This document shows positions 30,116 to 38,659 of a stretch of 57,612 bases of DNA, piece by piece. The stretch comes from Polyangiaceae bacterium (GTDB lineage: Bacteria > Myxococcota_A > Polyangia > Polyangiales > Polyangiaceae). Position 1 is the stretch's first letter, and every line of letters begins with the position of its first letter. The DNA is taken from assembly GCA_025936115.1 (NCBI GenBank), contig JAICTZ010000047.1, forward strand, positions 1-57,612. Direction: 5' to 3'. The position numbers and the translations under genes are program-made. The notes under the pieces are model-generated. The model had not been told where the DNA came from. It did not search any database and saw only the letters and a program-made list of their open reading frames with translations.

Positions 30116-31678
30116 GTGAGCACCGACGACCGCGAGCCTCACAGCCCCTTCAGCCGCCTCGTGACGGCGTGGTTTTGGTTGGTGCTGGGGCTCGTGGCCG
30201 TCGCCGCGTGGACTCTGGGACGAGCCGGCTCGCTCGCCGGGGATTGGCAGGGTTGGCGCCAAGCGGACACCGCCGCGATCGCGCGTCACTTCACCGAGAC
30301 GGGGGCGAGCATTCTTCGCCCCCGCATCGACTGGGGTGGCAGCGGTCCCGGCTACGTGGAATCGGAATTTCAACTTTATCCGTACGTCGTCTCGTTCGGG
30401 CTGCGGCTTTTCGGCGATCACGCGTGGCCGGGACAGCTCGTATCGTTGGCGGCGACGCTCGCCGCGGCCGTCGTCACGTGGCGCTCGCTGCGCGCGTACT
30501 TTGGCGTATTTCCAGCCGTCGCCGGCGCCCTCACGCTGCTGACGGCGCGAGCCGTCATTTTCGCCGCGACTTCCGTGCAACCCGAAGCCACGTGTCTCTT
30601 GTTCTACGTCGTGGCGTGGAGCGCGTTCGAGCGCTGGGTCAGCGATGGCGAGCGCAAGAACCTCATTTTTTACACGGTTTTCGGCGCTTGCGCCATGCTC
30701 GTCAAGCCGACCGCCGCGCAGCTCGGTATTGCGAGCTTCGCCTGGCTGCTCTTCGGTCGGCGCGACAAGCTCCGGCGAACTGAGCTCTGGATCGCATGGG
30801 TCACGATGGTTGCCGTGTTCGGAGCGCACCTCTGGCACGCGCACCGTTTGTTCGAGACGTACGGCAATTCCTTCGGCGTGCTCTCGGGTGGTGATTCGAA
30901 AGTGCCGAAGCTCGAGCACCTGCTCATGCCGCGCTTATGGTTCAAGGCCGCCACGAATGCGCTCGTCTGGGGAGCGGGCCCCATCGGTACGCTCGCGTTT
31001 CTCGTGCTCGCCGTTCGGCGCCGTTTCGACGCGGCGCTCGGCGCCCTTCTCCTCGCGGCAGCGATCTGGACGCTGCTCGCTTTGCGCTACACCTCACAAC
31101 CCGCCGGCACGCACTACCACTTGCTCCTTTCGGTCGCCGCAGCTCGCGCCGTCGCGGTCGCGCTGAACGACGTGCTCGATTCCGGGGTCGTTCGCGCCCC
31201 AGCGCGCGGGCTCGGCGCTGGCTCGGCGCTCGCCGTCGTGCTGGTGCTCACACTACGCCAGCGCGCAGAGCACCGTGGCCCGCTCGCGCCCTCCATTTTG
31301 GCGGCCGGCGCGCTCCTCAACGAGCGTTCGCGTCCGGGCGACCTCGTCGTCGTCGCGTCGCTCGAGCCGGCGTGGGACGCCTACTGGCGCACGCAGAACA
31401 ATTTCCAGGATCCGCGCATCTTCTACCTGTCGAAGACGCATGGCTGGGCGCTCGCGGCCGACGACTTCACGACGCGTACGTTCGAACGCGCCGCGCGCGA
31501 GGGCGCGCGCTACTACGTCGAACCGGAGCCGCGCACCGAACCCGCTATCGACGCCTGGCTCGCCGCGCACGCGCGGCTAATCGAGCGCACGGCCTACGGC
31601 GGGCGGCTGTTCGCGCTGAACGCAACGATGCCTTCAGCGGACGCTATGGGCGCCGCCCCGAGCACGCGGTCCCGCTGA
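30116..31678 (+). CDS. GT-C type membrane glycosyltransferase-like protein (GT39/ArnT-related)
   Basis: A 520-residue polytopic membrane protein. The N-terminal part holds one TM segment (LVTAWFWLVLGLVAVAAWTL) and the loop GDWQGWRQADTAAIARHFTE, the place of the catalytic acidic residue in GT-C enzymes. About eight further TM segments follow, then a periplasmic C-terminal domain of some 130 residues (RSRPGDLVVVASLEPAWDAY). These enzymes use polyprenyl-phosphate sugars. Donor and acceptor cannot be told. It begins with GTG 19 nt after the previous gene. Confidence 0.72.
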   Translation: MSTDDREPHSPFSRLVTAWFWLVLGLVAVAAWTLGRAGSLAGDWQGWRQADTAAIARHFTETGASILRPRIDWGGSGPGYVESEFQLYPYVVSFGLRLFGDHAWPGQLVSLAATLAAAVVTWRSLRAYFGVFPAVAGALTLLTARAVIFAATSVQPEATCLLFYVVAWSAFERWVSDGERKNLIFYTVFGACAMLVKPTAAQLGIASFAWLLFGRRDKLRRTELWIAWVTMVAVFGAHLWHAHRLFETYGNSFGVLSGGDSKVPKLEHLLMPRLWFKAATNALVWGAGPIGTLAFLVLAVRRRFDAALGALLLAAAIWTLLALRYTSQPAGTHYHLLLSVAAARAVAVALNDVLDSGVVRAPARGLGAGSALAVVLVLTLRQRAEHRGPLAPSILAAGALLNERSRPGDLVVVASLEPAWDAYWRTQNNFQDPRIFYLSKTHGWALAADDFTTRTFERAAREGARYYVEPEPRTEPAIDAWLAAHARLIERTAYGGRLFALNATMPSADAMGAAPSTRSR

Positions 31679-31710
31679 GCGCAGCCCTGCGCGAGCGCAT
31701 GGGCTGGCCA

Positions 31711-32910
31711 TCAAAACAGCGGCTCGAGCACGGCGTCCCACTTGGCGGCCATTTTCTGGGAGCCGGAGTCGTTCGGGTGCACGCCGTCGCGTGTATCGGC
31801 CACGGCGTCGAAGCCTGTATTCTGATCGACCACGCCGATCGGCGACCCTGCGGTCGAATGCATGGGCGCCCAAGCCGCGATCGCCGAATTCAGTGCGGCG
31901 ATGTTCGAGGTGCACGCCGAGCAGCTGCAACCGCCGCACGTCGCGGTCGTCACGTTCATCGGGATGATCTGGGCGACGAAGATCTTCACACCGGCGTTCG
32001 CTGCCCGCAAACCGTTCACCAGATCATCGAAGCCGGCCATGATCGAACTCGTCGCAATGCTGTTCCAGACGTCGTTGGTGCCGTAATGGATGAGCGCGAC
32101 GTCCGGCTTGTAGCTTTGGAATGCCGTGATGAAGTCGTTGAGCTTCGGGCAGGGCCCCGAGGCCGCCGGCGGACTACACATGCGGTTGTTCGCGAATAGG
32201 CCCGACACGGCCTCACTCAGGAGTGAGCTGCCGTACGCCTCGTTGTCTTGATCGTAGTTCGAGGGGGAGCAGCCGGCGTCTGACCGGTGTGAGCCGACGA
32301 AATCGAAGTGTCCGGCGTGCTTCCCGTTGAGTGTCTGCCAGAGCAGGGCGCGCCAGCACGTCGATTGCGTGGTCGAGTCGCCGATCGCCATGATTTTCAA
32401 AGTGCCGGCGCCGACACTACCGGCCGAACCGCCGCTGCCCCCGGACTTTCCGCCCGTTCCTGTTCCACCGCTTGCTGAGCCGCCTGCGCCGGCCATCGCA
32501 CCGCCGGCCCCCAGCCGCCCCGCGCTGCCATTCGTTGCGCTCGAACCAGCCTGCGCGGCGCGGGTGCCCGCGGAGCCTCCCGCCAGCATGCCGGCGCGTC
32601 CCCCTCCGCTCGACGCGCCCGCACGGCCACCCGTCTGTCTTCCTGCCGCCGCGCCGGTTCCGCCATTCGGTGCGCCGTCGCCACCGACGCCGCCACTACC
32701 GGCACTTGTGCCATTCGCCGGTAAGCCGCCGATCGAACCCCCCGTCGCGTTCGCCGCGTTGCCGTTCGAACCGCCAACGCCACCGCTCACTGCATGGCTG
32801 CCCCCGTTGCCCGCGGCGCTCGGCACTTCGTTCTTGCTGCACGCGAGCGCGAGCGCACCGCCCAGTAGCGCGAAGCGCCCCGCGCGACCGAAGCGGCGAA
32901 GTTTCGTCAT
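31711..32910 (-). CDS. Secreted SGNH/GDSL hydrolase lipoprotein
   Basis: A 399-residue lipoprotein with lipobox ALAC (RFALLGGALALACSKNEV), a Gly/Ser/Ala-rich linker of about 135 residues, and an SGNH hydrolase domain: Ser in IMAIGDSTTQSTC, Asn in IHYGTNDVWNS, and the catalytic Asp-His pair in RDGVHPNDSGSQKMA. Cysteine clusters (CGGCSCSAC) suggest disulfides. SGNH enzymes of this type deacetylate or de-esterify polysaccharides. The linker resembles those of the surface proteins at 24081 and 37327. Confidence 0.88.
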   Translation of the reverse strand: MTKLRRFGRAGRFALLGGALALACSKNEVPSAAGNGGSHAVSGGVGGSNGNAANATGGSIGGLPANGTSAGSGGVGGDGAPNGGTGAAAGRQTGGRAGASSGGGRAGMLAGGSAGTRAAQAGSSATNGSAGRLGAGGAMAGAGGSASGGTGTGGKSGGSGGSAGSVGAGTLKIMAIGDSTTQSTCWRALLWQTLNGKHAGHFDFVGSHRSDAGCSPSNYDQDNEAYGSSLLSEAVSGLFANNRMCSPPAASGPCPKLNDFITAFQSYKPDVALIHYGTNDVWNSIATSSIMAGFDDLVNGLRAANAGVKIFVAQIIPMNVTTATCGGCSCSACTSNIAALNSAIAAWAPMHSTAGSPIGVVDQNTGFDAVADTRDGVHPNDSGSQKMAAKWDAVLEPLF

Positions 32911-33222
32911 GATCGTTATGCAGTGTCCCTGGGGTCGGCGGTAGCCGGCGCGAAGAGGGGCCCGAGCACGGCACCGACGTGAAGCTTCATGTCTTACTTC
33001 CTTCGTTGCGGCGGCGAGGGCTAGGCTGCCAACAAAACCTAGGCTATTTCAGCCGAACATTGAGCCGCACGGCTGCAACCATTCAACTTCACTGCCAAAA
33101 ACCAAGCGGGACGCAAGACTGAGCTTCGCGAGCGACCTCCGGGGACATGAAAGGTAGCGGAATCGGATGCTCCTTTTCATGTCCCACCACGACCGCCGAA
33201 GTCGGTTCGGGCACCATGGCCG
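32911..33222. other. Intergenic interval upstream of SGNH lipoprotein and sigma factor genes
   Basis: About 310 bp with no convincing gene. It contains promoters for two divergent genes, a repeated GGCT/CCTAGGCT patch near 33020-33050, and a strong inverted repeat at 33142-33185 that lies before the sigma factor. Confidence 0.5.
33142..33185 (+). promoter_or_regulatory. Long inverted repeat upstream of the sigma factor gene
   Basis: GGGACATGAAAGG (33142-33154) pairs with CCTTTTCATGTCCC (33172-33185), thirteen pairs with a single A bulge and a 17-nt loop, 37 nt before the start codon. It could be an operator, a hairpin in the mRNA leader or an attenuator; no T-tract follows it. Confidence 0.65.
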
Positions 33223-33810
33223 GTGGTGACCCTAACGGCGCCTACCACGCGTTCCGGCGCCGGGCCGACGGACGCCGCGCTCGTGCTGGCTGCACGCGCC
33301 GGCGAGGTTTGGGCGCAAGAGGCGCTGTTTCAACGCTACGCGCGGCAAGTGCTCGCACTCGCGCAGCGCATTTTGGCAGGTCGCGACGACGCGGACGACC
33401 TCGCGCAGGACGCGTTCGTCTACGCTTTCACGCGGCTCGACACACTCAACAACCCCCAAGCCTTTCAGGCCTGGCTCCGCTCGATCGTCGTCAGGACGGC
33501 GAGCAAGCGACTGCGGCGCCAGCGCCTGCTCACTCGCCTAGGCTTGCGGCGGAACGAGCCGATCGAACCCGACACCGTGATTGCGGCCGACGCCCCGCCC
33601 GACATCGCCGCCGAGCTCCGCGCCGTTTACGGCTTGATCGAACGCTTGCCCTCGGAGGAGCGCGTCGCGCTGGTGCTGCGGCGCGTCGAGGGTATGGAGC
33701 TTTCGCAGATCGCCGAGGAAATGAAGCTGAGCCTCGCCACCGTCAAGCGCCGGCTTTCCGCCGCGGAAGGCCGTCTCGAGAGAGCGAGAGCGCGGAAGGG
33801 CGCGTTTTGA
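33223..33810 (+). CDS. ECF-family RNA polymerase sigma factor
   Basis: A 195-residue sigma-70 factor of the ECF class. Region 2: GEVWAQEALFQRYARQVLAL, GRDDADDLAQDAFVYAFTRL, FQAWLRSIVVRTASKRLRR. Region 4: LPSEERVALVLRRVEGMELS, QIAEEMKLSLATVKRRLSAA. GTG start. It heads a tight operon with a FecR-like protein, a beta-barrel protein and an RCC1-repeat lipoprotein; spacing to the next start is one base. No zinc-finger anti-sigma is present, so the FecR-like product is the probable regulator. Confidence 0.92.
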   Translation: MVTLTAPTTRSGAGPTDAALVLAARAGEVWAQEALFQRYARQVLALAQRILAGRDDADDLAQDAFVYAFTRLDTLNNPQAFQAWLRSIVVRTASKRLRRQRLLTRLGLRRNEPIEPDTVIAADAPPDIAAELRAVYGLIERLPSEERVALVLRRVEGMELSQIAEEMKLSLATVKRRLSAAEGRLERARARKGAF

Positions 33811-33811
33811 C

Positions 33812-34921
33812 GTGACGCCCGACACGCCGCCCTCGAAGTACGTCAAGGTGGACGTGTCGCCCGCGCGCATCGCGCGCGTGTGGGCGGAAGTATCGAGCCG
33901 ACTCGACGCGGCACCGAGCCGTGGTCGGCGCTTTGCGTCTCGCGGGACGGCCCTGGCTGTGCTCGCGGGAGCCGCGCTCGCGCTCGCATTGTACGTATTG
34001 AGCGAGCGTCACGCGCGCTCGGTGTGGCCGCGCGCGGCGCTCGAGACAGCGAACGACGCGATGGCCGTCGCCCTCGACGACGGCTCGCGCGTCGAGCTCG
34101 CAGCGCAAACCAAAGTGCGCGTGAGCGGCACCGAGCCGCTCTCGCTCGCGCTCGCGCTCGAGCACGGCCGCGTCGACTGCGACATCACGCCGCGCCCGGG
34201 CCGGCACTTCACCGTCTCCGCCGCGGGCGTCGAAGTACGCGTCAAAGGCACGCGCTTCGGCGTCGAGCTCGCCCCCGCGCGCGACCGCGTCGAGGTGGAC
34301 GTGTCGCGCGGCTTGGTCGAAGTCATCTTGAAAAACGGCGCCGACCGCCGCGAGCTCGCGGCCGGTGAACACTGGTCGATCGATCTGGCGCAGCCCGCCA
34401 CAACGAACGAGCCACGCGCCGCTACGAGCTCGGAGGCGACGGACTCCAGTGCCGCGAGCACGAGCGGCGAGCCGGTCGCGAACGCTCCGCCCGCCTCCGA
34501 TAGCGCCCCTGCCGCCGCGCCGCACACGAGCGCGCCCCGCACCGCGCCTGGCGCCCGCGAGCTGCTCGATCTGGGCAACGCTGCGCGCCGGGCCGGCGAT
34601 GTCGCGGGTGCGACCCACGCCTACGAAGAGCTGCTTTCCACACATCCCACGGATGCGCGCGCGGGACTCGCCGCGTTCGAGCTCGGGCGACTGCGCATGG
34701 ATCGCTTGGGCGACGTGCAGGGCGCGATTTCAGCGCTGCAGAAAGCCGTCACCCTCGCGCCTGGCGCGGGTTTTCGCGAAGATGCGATGGCGCGGCTGGT
34801 GGAAGCGTACGCGGCCGCAGGTGCTCTCGAGCGTTGCCGCTCGGCACAGCGGGAATACTCGAAGAGCTACCCGGGCGGCGTTCACGCAACGGCGGTCGCG
34901 CGCCAATGCGGCGCGCAGTGA
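33812..34921 (+). CDS. FecR-like membrane regulator with TPR repeats
   Basis: A 369-residue inner-membrane protein. The cytoplasmic tail is about 45 residues; one TM segment (RGTALAVLAGAALALALYVL, residues 44-63) leads to a periplasmic FecR domain (VALDDGSRVELAAQTKVRVS, HFTVSAAGVEVRVKGTRFGV, residues 85-190), an Ala/Pro/Ser linker, and TPR-like repeats (residues 245-365: DLGNAARRAGDVAGATHAYE). FecR proteins relay outer-membrane signals to ECF sigma factors. It starts at GTG one base after the sigma gene stop, which supports co-function. The TPR extension is unusual for FecR of TonB systems. Confidence 0.88.
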   Translation: MTPDTPPSKYVKVDVSPARIARVWAEVSSRLDAAPSRGRRFASRGTALAVLAGAALALALYVLSERHARSVWPRAALETANDAMAVALDDGSRVELAAQTKVRVSGTEPLSLALALEHGRVDCDITPRPGRHFTVSAAGVEVRVKGTRFGVELAPARDRVEVDVSRGLVEVILKNGADRRELAAGEHWSIDLAQPATTNEPRAATSSEATDSSAASTSGEPVANAPPASDSAPAAAPHTSAPRTAPGARELLDLGNAARRAGDVAGATHAYEELLSTHPTDARAGLAAFELGRLRMDRLGDVQGAISALQKAVTLAPGAGFREDAMARLVEAYAAAGALERCRSAQREYSKSYPGGVHATAVARQCGAQ

Positions 34922-34930
34922 CATCCAGGT

Positions 34931-36013
34931 GTGCTGGTAACGTTTCGGCGCTTGCGCACGAGCGCTCCGAACGGACACCATGGAACCGTGCCGGCCGTTG
35001 CGGCGTTCTTTCGAGTACTTTCGGTCTTCCTGCTCGTCGTGACGTGGCTTGGACACGCGCGAGCGGCAGGCGGCTGTGGCACGAGCGGACGCCCCTGGGT
35101 AAGTCTCACGTTTGCGGACGCAAATTGGCCGCGCGGCTTCGAGGAGCAAGTGCTCGGTGACTTGCGCCCCGGACTCACGAACCGCGGGATCGACACCTGC
35201 CCGGGCGACTCTGGACCGCGCACCGAACCGCCGCTCGCGACGGTACGCGTGGCGGCAGCCGAACCGACGAGCGTCGCTGTCAGCGTCGAGGTGCGGGACG
35301 CCGTTACGGAAAAGCGCGTGAGCCGCGACATAGACCTCACACACGTGCCGCCGGACGGCCGCGCGTTCGCGATCGCGATCGCCGTCGACGAGCTCGTGTG
35401 GGCGAGCTGGGCCGAGATTGCGCTCGTCAAGACGCGGCGCTCGGCGCAGCCGCCGCCGCCCGAAGTCGTCGCGGGTGTCGAGCGCGAGCTACCGCAACGG
35501 GACGAACCCAATTGGGTGCTCGTCTTGCGCTTCGCGGCTGAACATTACGGGGGCGGGCAGACGCAGCTCGGCGCCGATCTCGGCGCGCTGCTCCCGCTCG
35601 CCACGCGCCTCACGCTCGATCTGGACGCCGGCTTCCGTCAAGGTGTGCGGGTGTCCGCACCCGACGGCCGCGTGCTCTCGAGCGCTCTCGGCGGCGGCGC
35701 GGCCCTACGCTTCGCCCTGCTGCACGCGCTCGCCGGAGACGCTGGCATAGCGGCCGGGGTGCGCCTCGCCGCGACGCGCTTTCGAGGCGCCGCGGGAGCA
35801 CCGGCGCACGACGCGGAGCTCTCCGGGCTCACGGCGTTCGCGCGGCTCGGTGCGTTCGGTTCGCTTCGGCTCGGCGGCGCGGTGTATCTCGACGCGACGG
35901 CTGGTGCCGGCGCGCCGCTCCGCGCGCTCGAGGCGAGCGATAACGGCGAGGTCGTGACGGGCGTCTCCGGCGTCGAGCTGTTCGGCGCGCTCGGACTTGG
36001 AGTGGCGCTATGA
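34931..36013 (+). CDS. Exported protein with periplasmic N-domain and beta-barrel-like C-domain
   Basis: A 360-residue exported protein. The hydrophobic signal core is at residues 22-40 (FFRVLSVFLLVVTWLGHARA); a GTG at 34988 would give a more usual n-region. The first half (SLTFADANWPRGFEEQVLGD, then VDELVWASWAEIALV) is a compact periplasmic domain. The second half alternates small amphipathic strands (LGADLGALLPLATRLTLDLD, LRFALLHALAGDAGIAAGVR), like an eight-stranded outer-membrane barrel. Third in the sigma/FecR operon and overlapping the RCC1 gene by four bases (ATGA). Could be the outer-membrane sensor of the system, by inference only. Confidence 0.7.
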   Translation: MLVTFRRLRTSAPNGHHGTVPAVAAFFRVLSVFLLVVTWLGHARAAGGCGTSGRPWVSLTFADANWPRGFEEQVLGDLRPGLTNRGIDTCPGDSGPRTEPPLATVRVAAAEPTSVAVSVEVRDAVTEKRVSRDIDLTHVPPDGRAFAIAIAVDELVWASWAEIALVKTRRSAQPPPPEVVAGVERELPQRDEPNWVLVLRFAAEHYGGGQTQLGADLGALLPLATRLTLDLDAGFRQGVRVSAPDGRVLSSALGGGAALRFALLHALAGDAGIAAGVRLAATRFRGAAGAPAHDAELSGLTAFARLGAFGSLRLGGAVYLDATAGAGAPLRALEASDNGEVVTGVSGVELFGALGLGVAL

Positions 36014-37257
36014 CGCGCCCGTCGTTCTTCGCCGCGGCGCTGCTCGCGTTGGCGTGTGTCGAGCGTGGCGAAGTCTTGAGCTCGGCGCGCGAGCGCGGCG
36101 ACGACGGTGCGCAGGCGGGCGCCGGCGGCGAAACGACGCGTCCGGAGCCTGAGCTCGTGATTTCAGGCGTCGCGGTCGGGATGTCTCACAGCGCAGCCGT
36201 GTCGTCGGGGCACCTGTTCACGTGGGGAGCGAACGAATCCGGCGAGCTCGGCCTCGGCGACACGAACGAACGCCACGTGCCGACCGAGCTCACGAGCACG
36301 CAAACCTTCGTGAGTGTCACCGCGGGCGGCGATGTCACCGCGGGCGGCGATTACACCTGCGCGCTCGACGATCTCGGCGGCGTTTACTGCTTCGGCGCGA
36401 ACGACCGCGGTCAGCTCGGACAGGGCGATCGGCAAGCGCGTAGCGCGCCGGTGCGCGTGCCGTTGCCCGTGGCGGCGCGCGTCGTCTCGAACAACTTCGA
36501 GCACGTCTGCGCGTTACTCGCGGACGCGTCGCTCTACTGCTGGGGCCAAAACTTCGAAGGCGAGCTCGGCCAAGACGACAGCCCACCCCTTGGCCAAGAC
36601 ATGACGACCGACGACGCTCTCACGCCCGTGCAAGTGCCGGGCAATGATTGGAGTGACGTTTCGGCCGGCGACGGCTTCACGTGCGGCGTTCGCTTCGACG
36701 GCACGCTTTGGTGCTGGGGCCGCAATACCGGACACGAGCTCGGTCCCGACACCAACGGCCAAATCCGCCATCCGATTCAGGTGGGCGTCGACAGCGACTG
36801 GGCGCGCGTGGACTCGGGCCAACACTTCTCGTTCGCGCTCAAGCAAGATCATTCGCTCTGGTGTTGGGGCCTCAACGTCGGCAGTCCGAGCGATGGCTAT
36901 CCGCTCGGCATGGACACCTCCGGGCTCGACCGGCCGACGCGCTTCGGCAGCGCGAGTGACTGGATCGCGTTCGACACGCGCGTTTTCCATACCTGCGCCG
37001 TCAATCGCAAGAACGAGCTCTGGTGTTGGGGGCGCAACATCGAAGGTCAGCTCGGCACCGGCGACATCGATTTGCGCTCGAACGCGACGCACGTCGCTGA
37101 CGGGATAGCCGCCGTCGCCGTCTCGTGGTTCACGACCTGTGCGCTCACGACCGCGGGCCACGTGCTTTGCACCGGCCAAAACGAGCACGGCGAAACCGGC
37201 GACGGCACGACCGAGCGACCGCTGCGCTTCACGGACGTGACGCCCGCGGCGCCCTGA
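36010..37257 (+). CDS. RCC1-repeat lipoprotein
   Basis: A 415-residue lipoprotein with lipobox LALAC and a seven-bladed RCC1-type propeller: repeated units such as HLFTWGANESGELGLGDTNE, GVYCFGANDRGQLGQGDRQA, SLYCWGQNFEGELGQDD and ELWCWGRNIEGQLGTGDIDL. Cysteines paired within blades (CALD..VYCF) suggest disulfides. In myxobacteria such proteins are surface-exposed and serve as binding platforms. Fourth and last in the sigma/FecR operon, overlapping the previous gene by ATGA. It may be the ligand-binding part of a signalling complex. Confidence 0.9.
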   Translation: MTRPSFFAAALLALACVERGEVLSSARERGDDGAQAGAGGETTRPEPELVISGVAVGMSHSAAVSSGHLFTWGANESGELGLGDTNERHVPTELTSTQTFVSVTAGGDVTAGGDYTCALDDLGGVYCFGANDRGQLGQGDRQARSAPVRVPLPVAARVVSNNFEHVCALLADASLYCWGQNFEGELGQDDSPPLGQDMTTDDALTPVQVPGNDWSDVSAGDGFTCGVRFDGTLWCWGRNTGHELGPDTNGQIRHPIQVGVDSDWARVDSGQHFSFALKQDHSLWCWGLNVGSPSDGYPLGMDTSGLDRPTRFGSASDWIAFDTRVFHTCAVNRKNELWCWGRNIEGQLGTGDIDLRSNATHVADGIAAVAVSWFTTCALTTAGHVLCTGQNEHGETGDGTTERPLRFTDVTPAAP

Positions 37258-37326
37258 AGCAAGGGTTCCCCAAATCGAAGAGCTGCCGCAGGTGAGACCG
37301 CAGCGCACGCGGCCGGAACCAGGCGG

Positions 37327-38556
37327 ATGAGCCGTCTCGCGCAGGCCGCGGTACCTCACGACGTGGCCCTCTCTGCGCGCCGGCACCGCACTCGCAAGCA
37401 GCTCGCACCGCTCACCGCGCTCGCCCTGACGGCGCTCGCCGTCTCGTGCGTGGAATTGCCGGACACCCGTCTCAAGCCTCGCGTGGGGAGCGGCGCAGGC
37501 GGCACGGCGGGTGCGGGTGGAGTCGCGCCGAACGGCGCGGCCGGCACGAGCACGACAGCGGCCGGCAGCGGCGGGAATGCCGGCCGTGGTGGCCACGGTT
37601 CCGGCGGCTTGGCCGCTGCAGCGGGCGGCGCGAACGCGAGCGCCGGCGCGGCTAGCAGCGCTGCGACGAGCGGGGCGGGCGGCGCAAAGGGCGCTGCCGG
37701 CCGTGGCGGCGGCGGGGGGCGCAGCAATGGGGCGGGCGGCGCGCCTGCGGGTGCGAGCGGCGCGCCGGAGGGCGGCGCATCTGAAGCCGGCACGGCGGGC
37801 GGCGGTGGCAGCGGGGGATTTTCGACCAATCGCGACGATTTCTTCGGTGAGAGTCGCTGCAAGAACTCGGGCTTCGCGTTGTGCGAAGACTTCGAGAGCG
37901 GCTCGCTCGATACGGCGACGTGGAAGCCGCGCGGGGCGGCGCCGACGATCGAGACCGTACGCGCCGCGCGCGGAACGCACTCGGCGCACTTTCACACGAC
38001 CGACAACGGCCTTTCGTACATCACGCAAACCAAGACGTTCCCCGCACCGAACGACACCTACTACGCGCGCGTCTTCGTCTGGTTCGACGCGCTTCCGACC
38101 GCGCCCGCCTGGGCGCACTGGACGATCTCGGGCGCACAGGCGGGAACGGCGCAAGACGCGCCCGAAATCCGCGTCGGCGGCCAATGGGATTCGAATCACG
38201 ACATCGAGCTCTTCGGCGTCGGCACCGACCGTGGCGATACCGGCGATTGGACGAACCTCGACGCCGATCCGAGCGGTACGCCGAAAGCCGTGCCCGCGCA
38301 AGAGTGGGTGTGCGTGGAGTGGATGTTCGACGGCAGCTCGAACCAGACGAAGTTTTGGTGGGACGGCGTCGAGCATCCGTCGCTCGCGACGAGCTCGACG
38401 AATCACGGCGGCTCGAGCGACGCGTTCATTCTGCCGCAGTTCGACGCGATGTGGATTGGGTGGTGGCTGTATCAAGCGAACACGGATCCACCGGCGTTCG
38501 ACGTTTGGTTCGACGAAGTCGCGGTCGACTACACGCGCATTGGGTGCAATCGCTGA
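37327..38556 (+). CDS. Gly-rich linker lipoprotein with concanavalin-like (Cip1/lyase-like) domain
   Basis: A 409-residue lipoprotein. Signal with lipobox AVSC (LTALALTALAVSCVELPD), then an Ala/Gly-rich linker of about 120 residues, then a C-terminal domain of about 235 residues: ALCEDFESGSLDTATWKPRG, SAHFHTTDNGLSYITQTKTF, WVCVEWMFDGSSNQTKFWWD, FDVWFDEVAVDYTRIGC. This layout matches jelly-roll carbohydrate-binding or lyase-like domains of the Cip1 type, common on myxobacterial surfaces. No catalytic residue can be pinned down. It follows the RCC1 gene by 70 bp. Confidence 0.75.
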   Translation: MSRLAQAAVPHDVALSARRHRTRKQLAPLTALALTALAVSCVELPDTRLKPRVGSGAGGTAGAGGVAPNGAAGTSTTAAGSGGNAGRGGHGSGGLAAAAGGANASAGAASSAATSGAGGAKGAAGRGGGGGRSNGAGGAPAGASGAPEGGASEAGTAGGGGSGGFSTNRDDFFGESRCKNSGFALCEDFESGSLDTATWKPRGAAPTIETVRAARGTHSAHFHTTDNGLSYITQTKTFPAPNDTYYARVFVWFDALPTAPAWAHWTISGAQAGTAQDAPEIRVGGQWDSNHDIELFGVGTDRGDTGDWTNLDADPSGTPKAVPAQEWVCVEWMFDGSSNQTKFWWDGVEHPSLATSSTNHGGSSDAFILPQFDAMWIGWWLYQANTDPPAFDVWFDEVAVDYTRIGCNR

Positions 38557-38659
38557 GCGACGCGTACGTACGGCAACGCGCCGAGCGTCAATGATAGCGC
38601 TCGCCTCCTGGCTGCACGCGCCGCTCGACTTCGGAGAGTTCCGAGGGGACTGGGAATGC

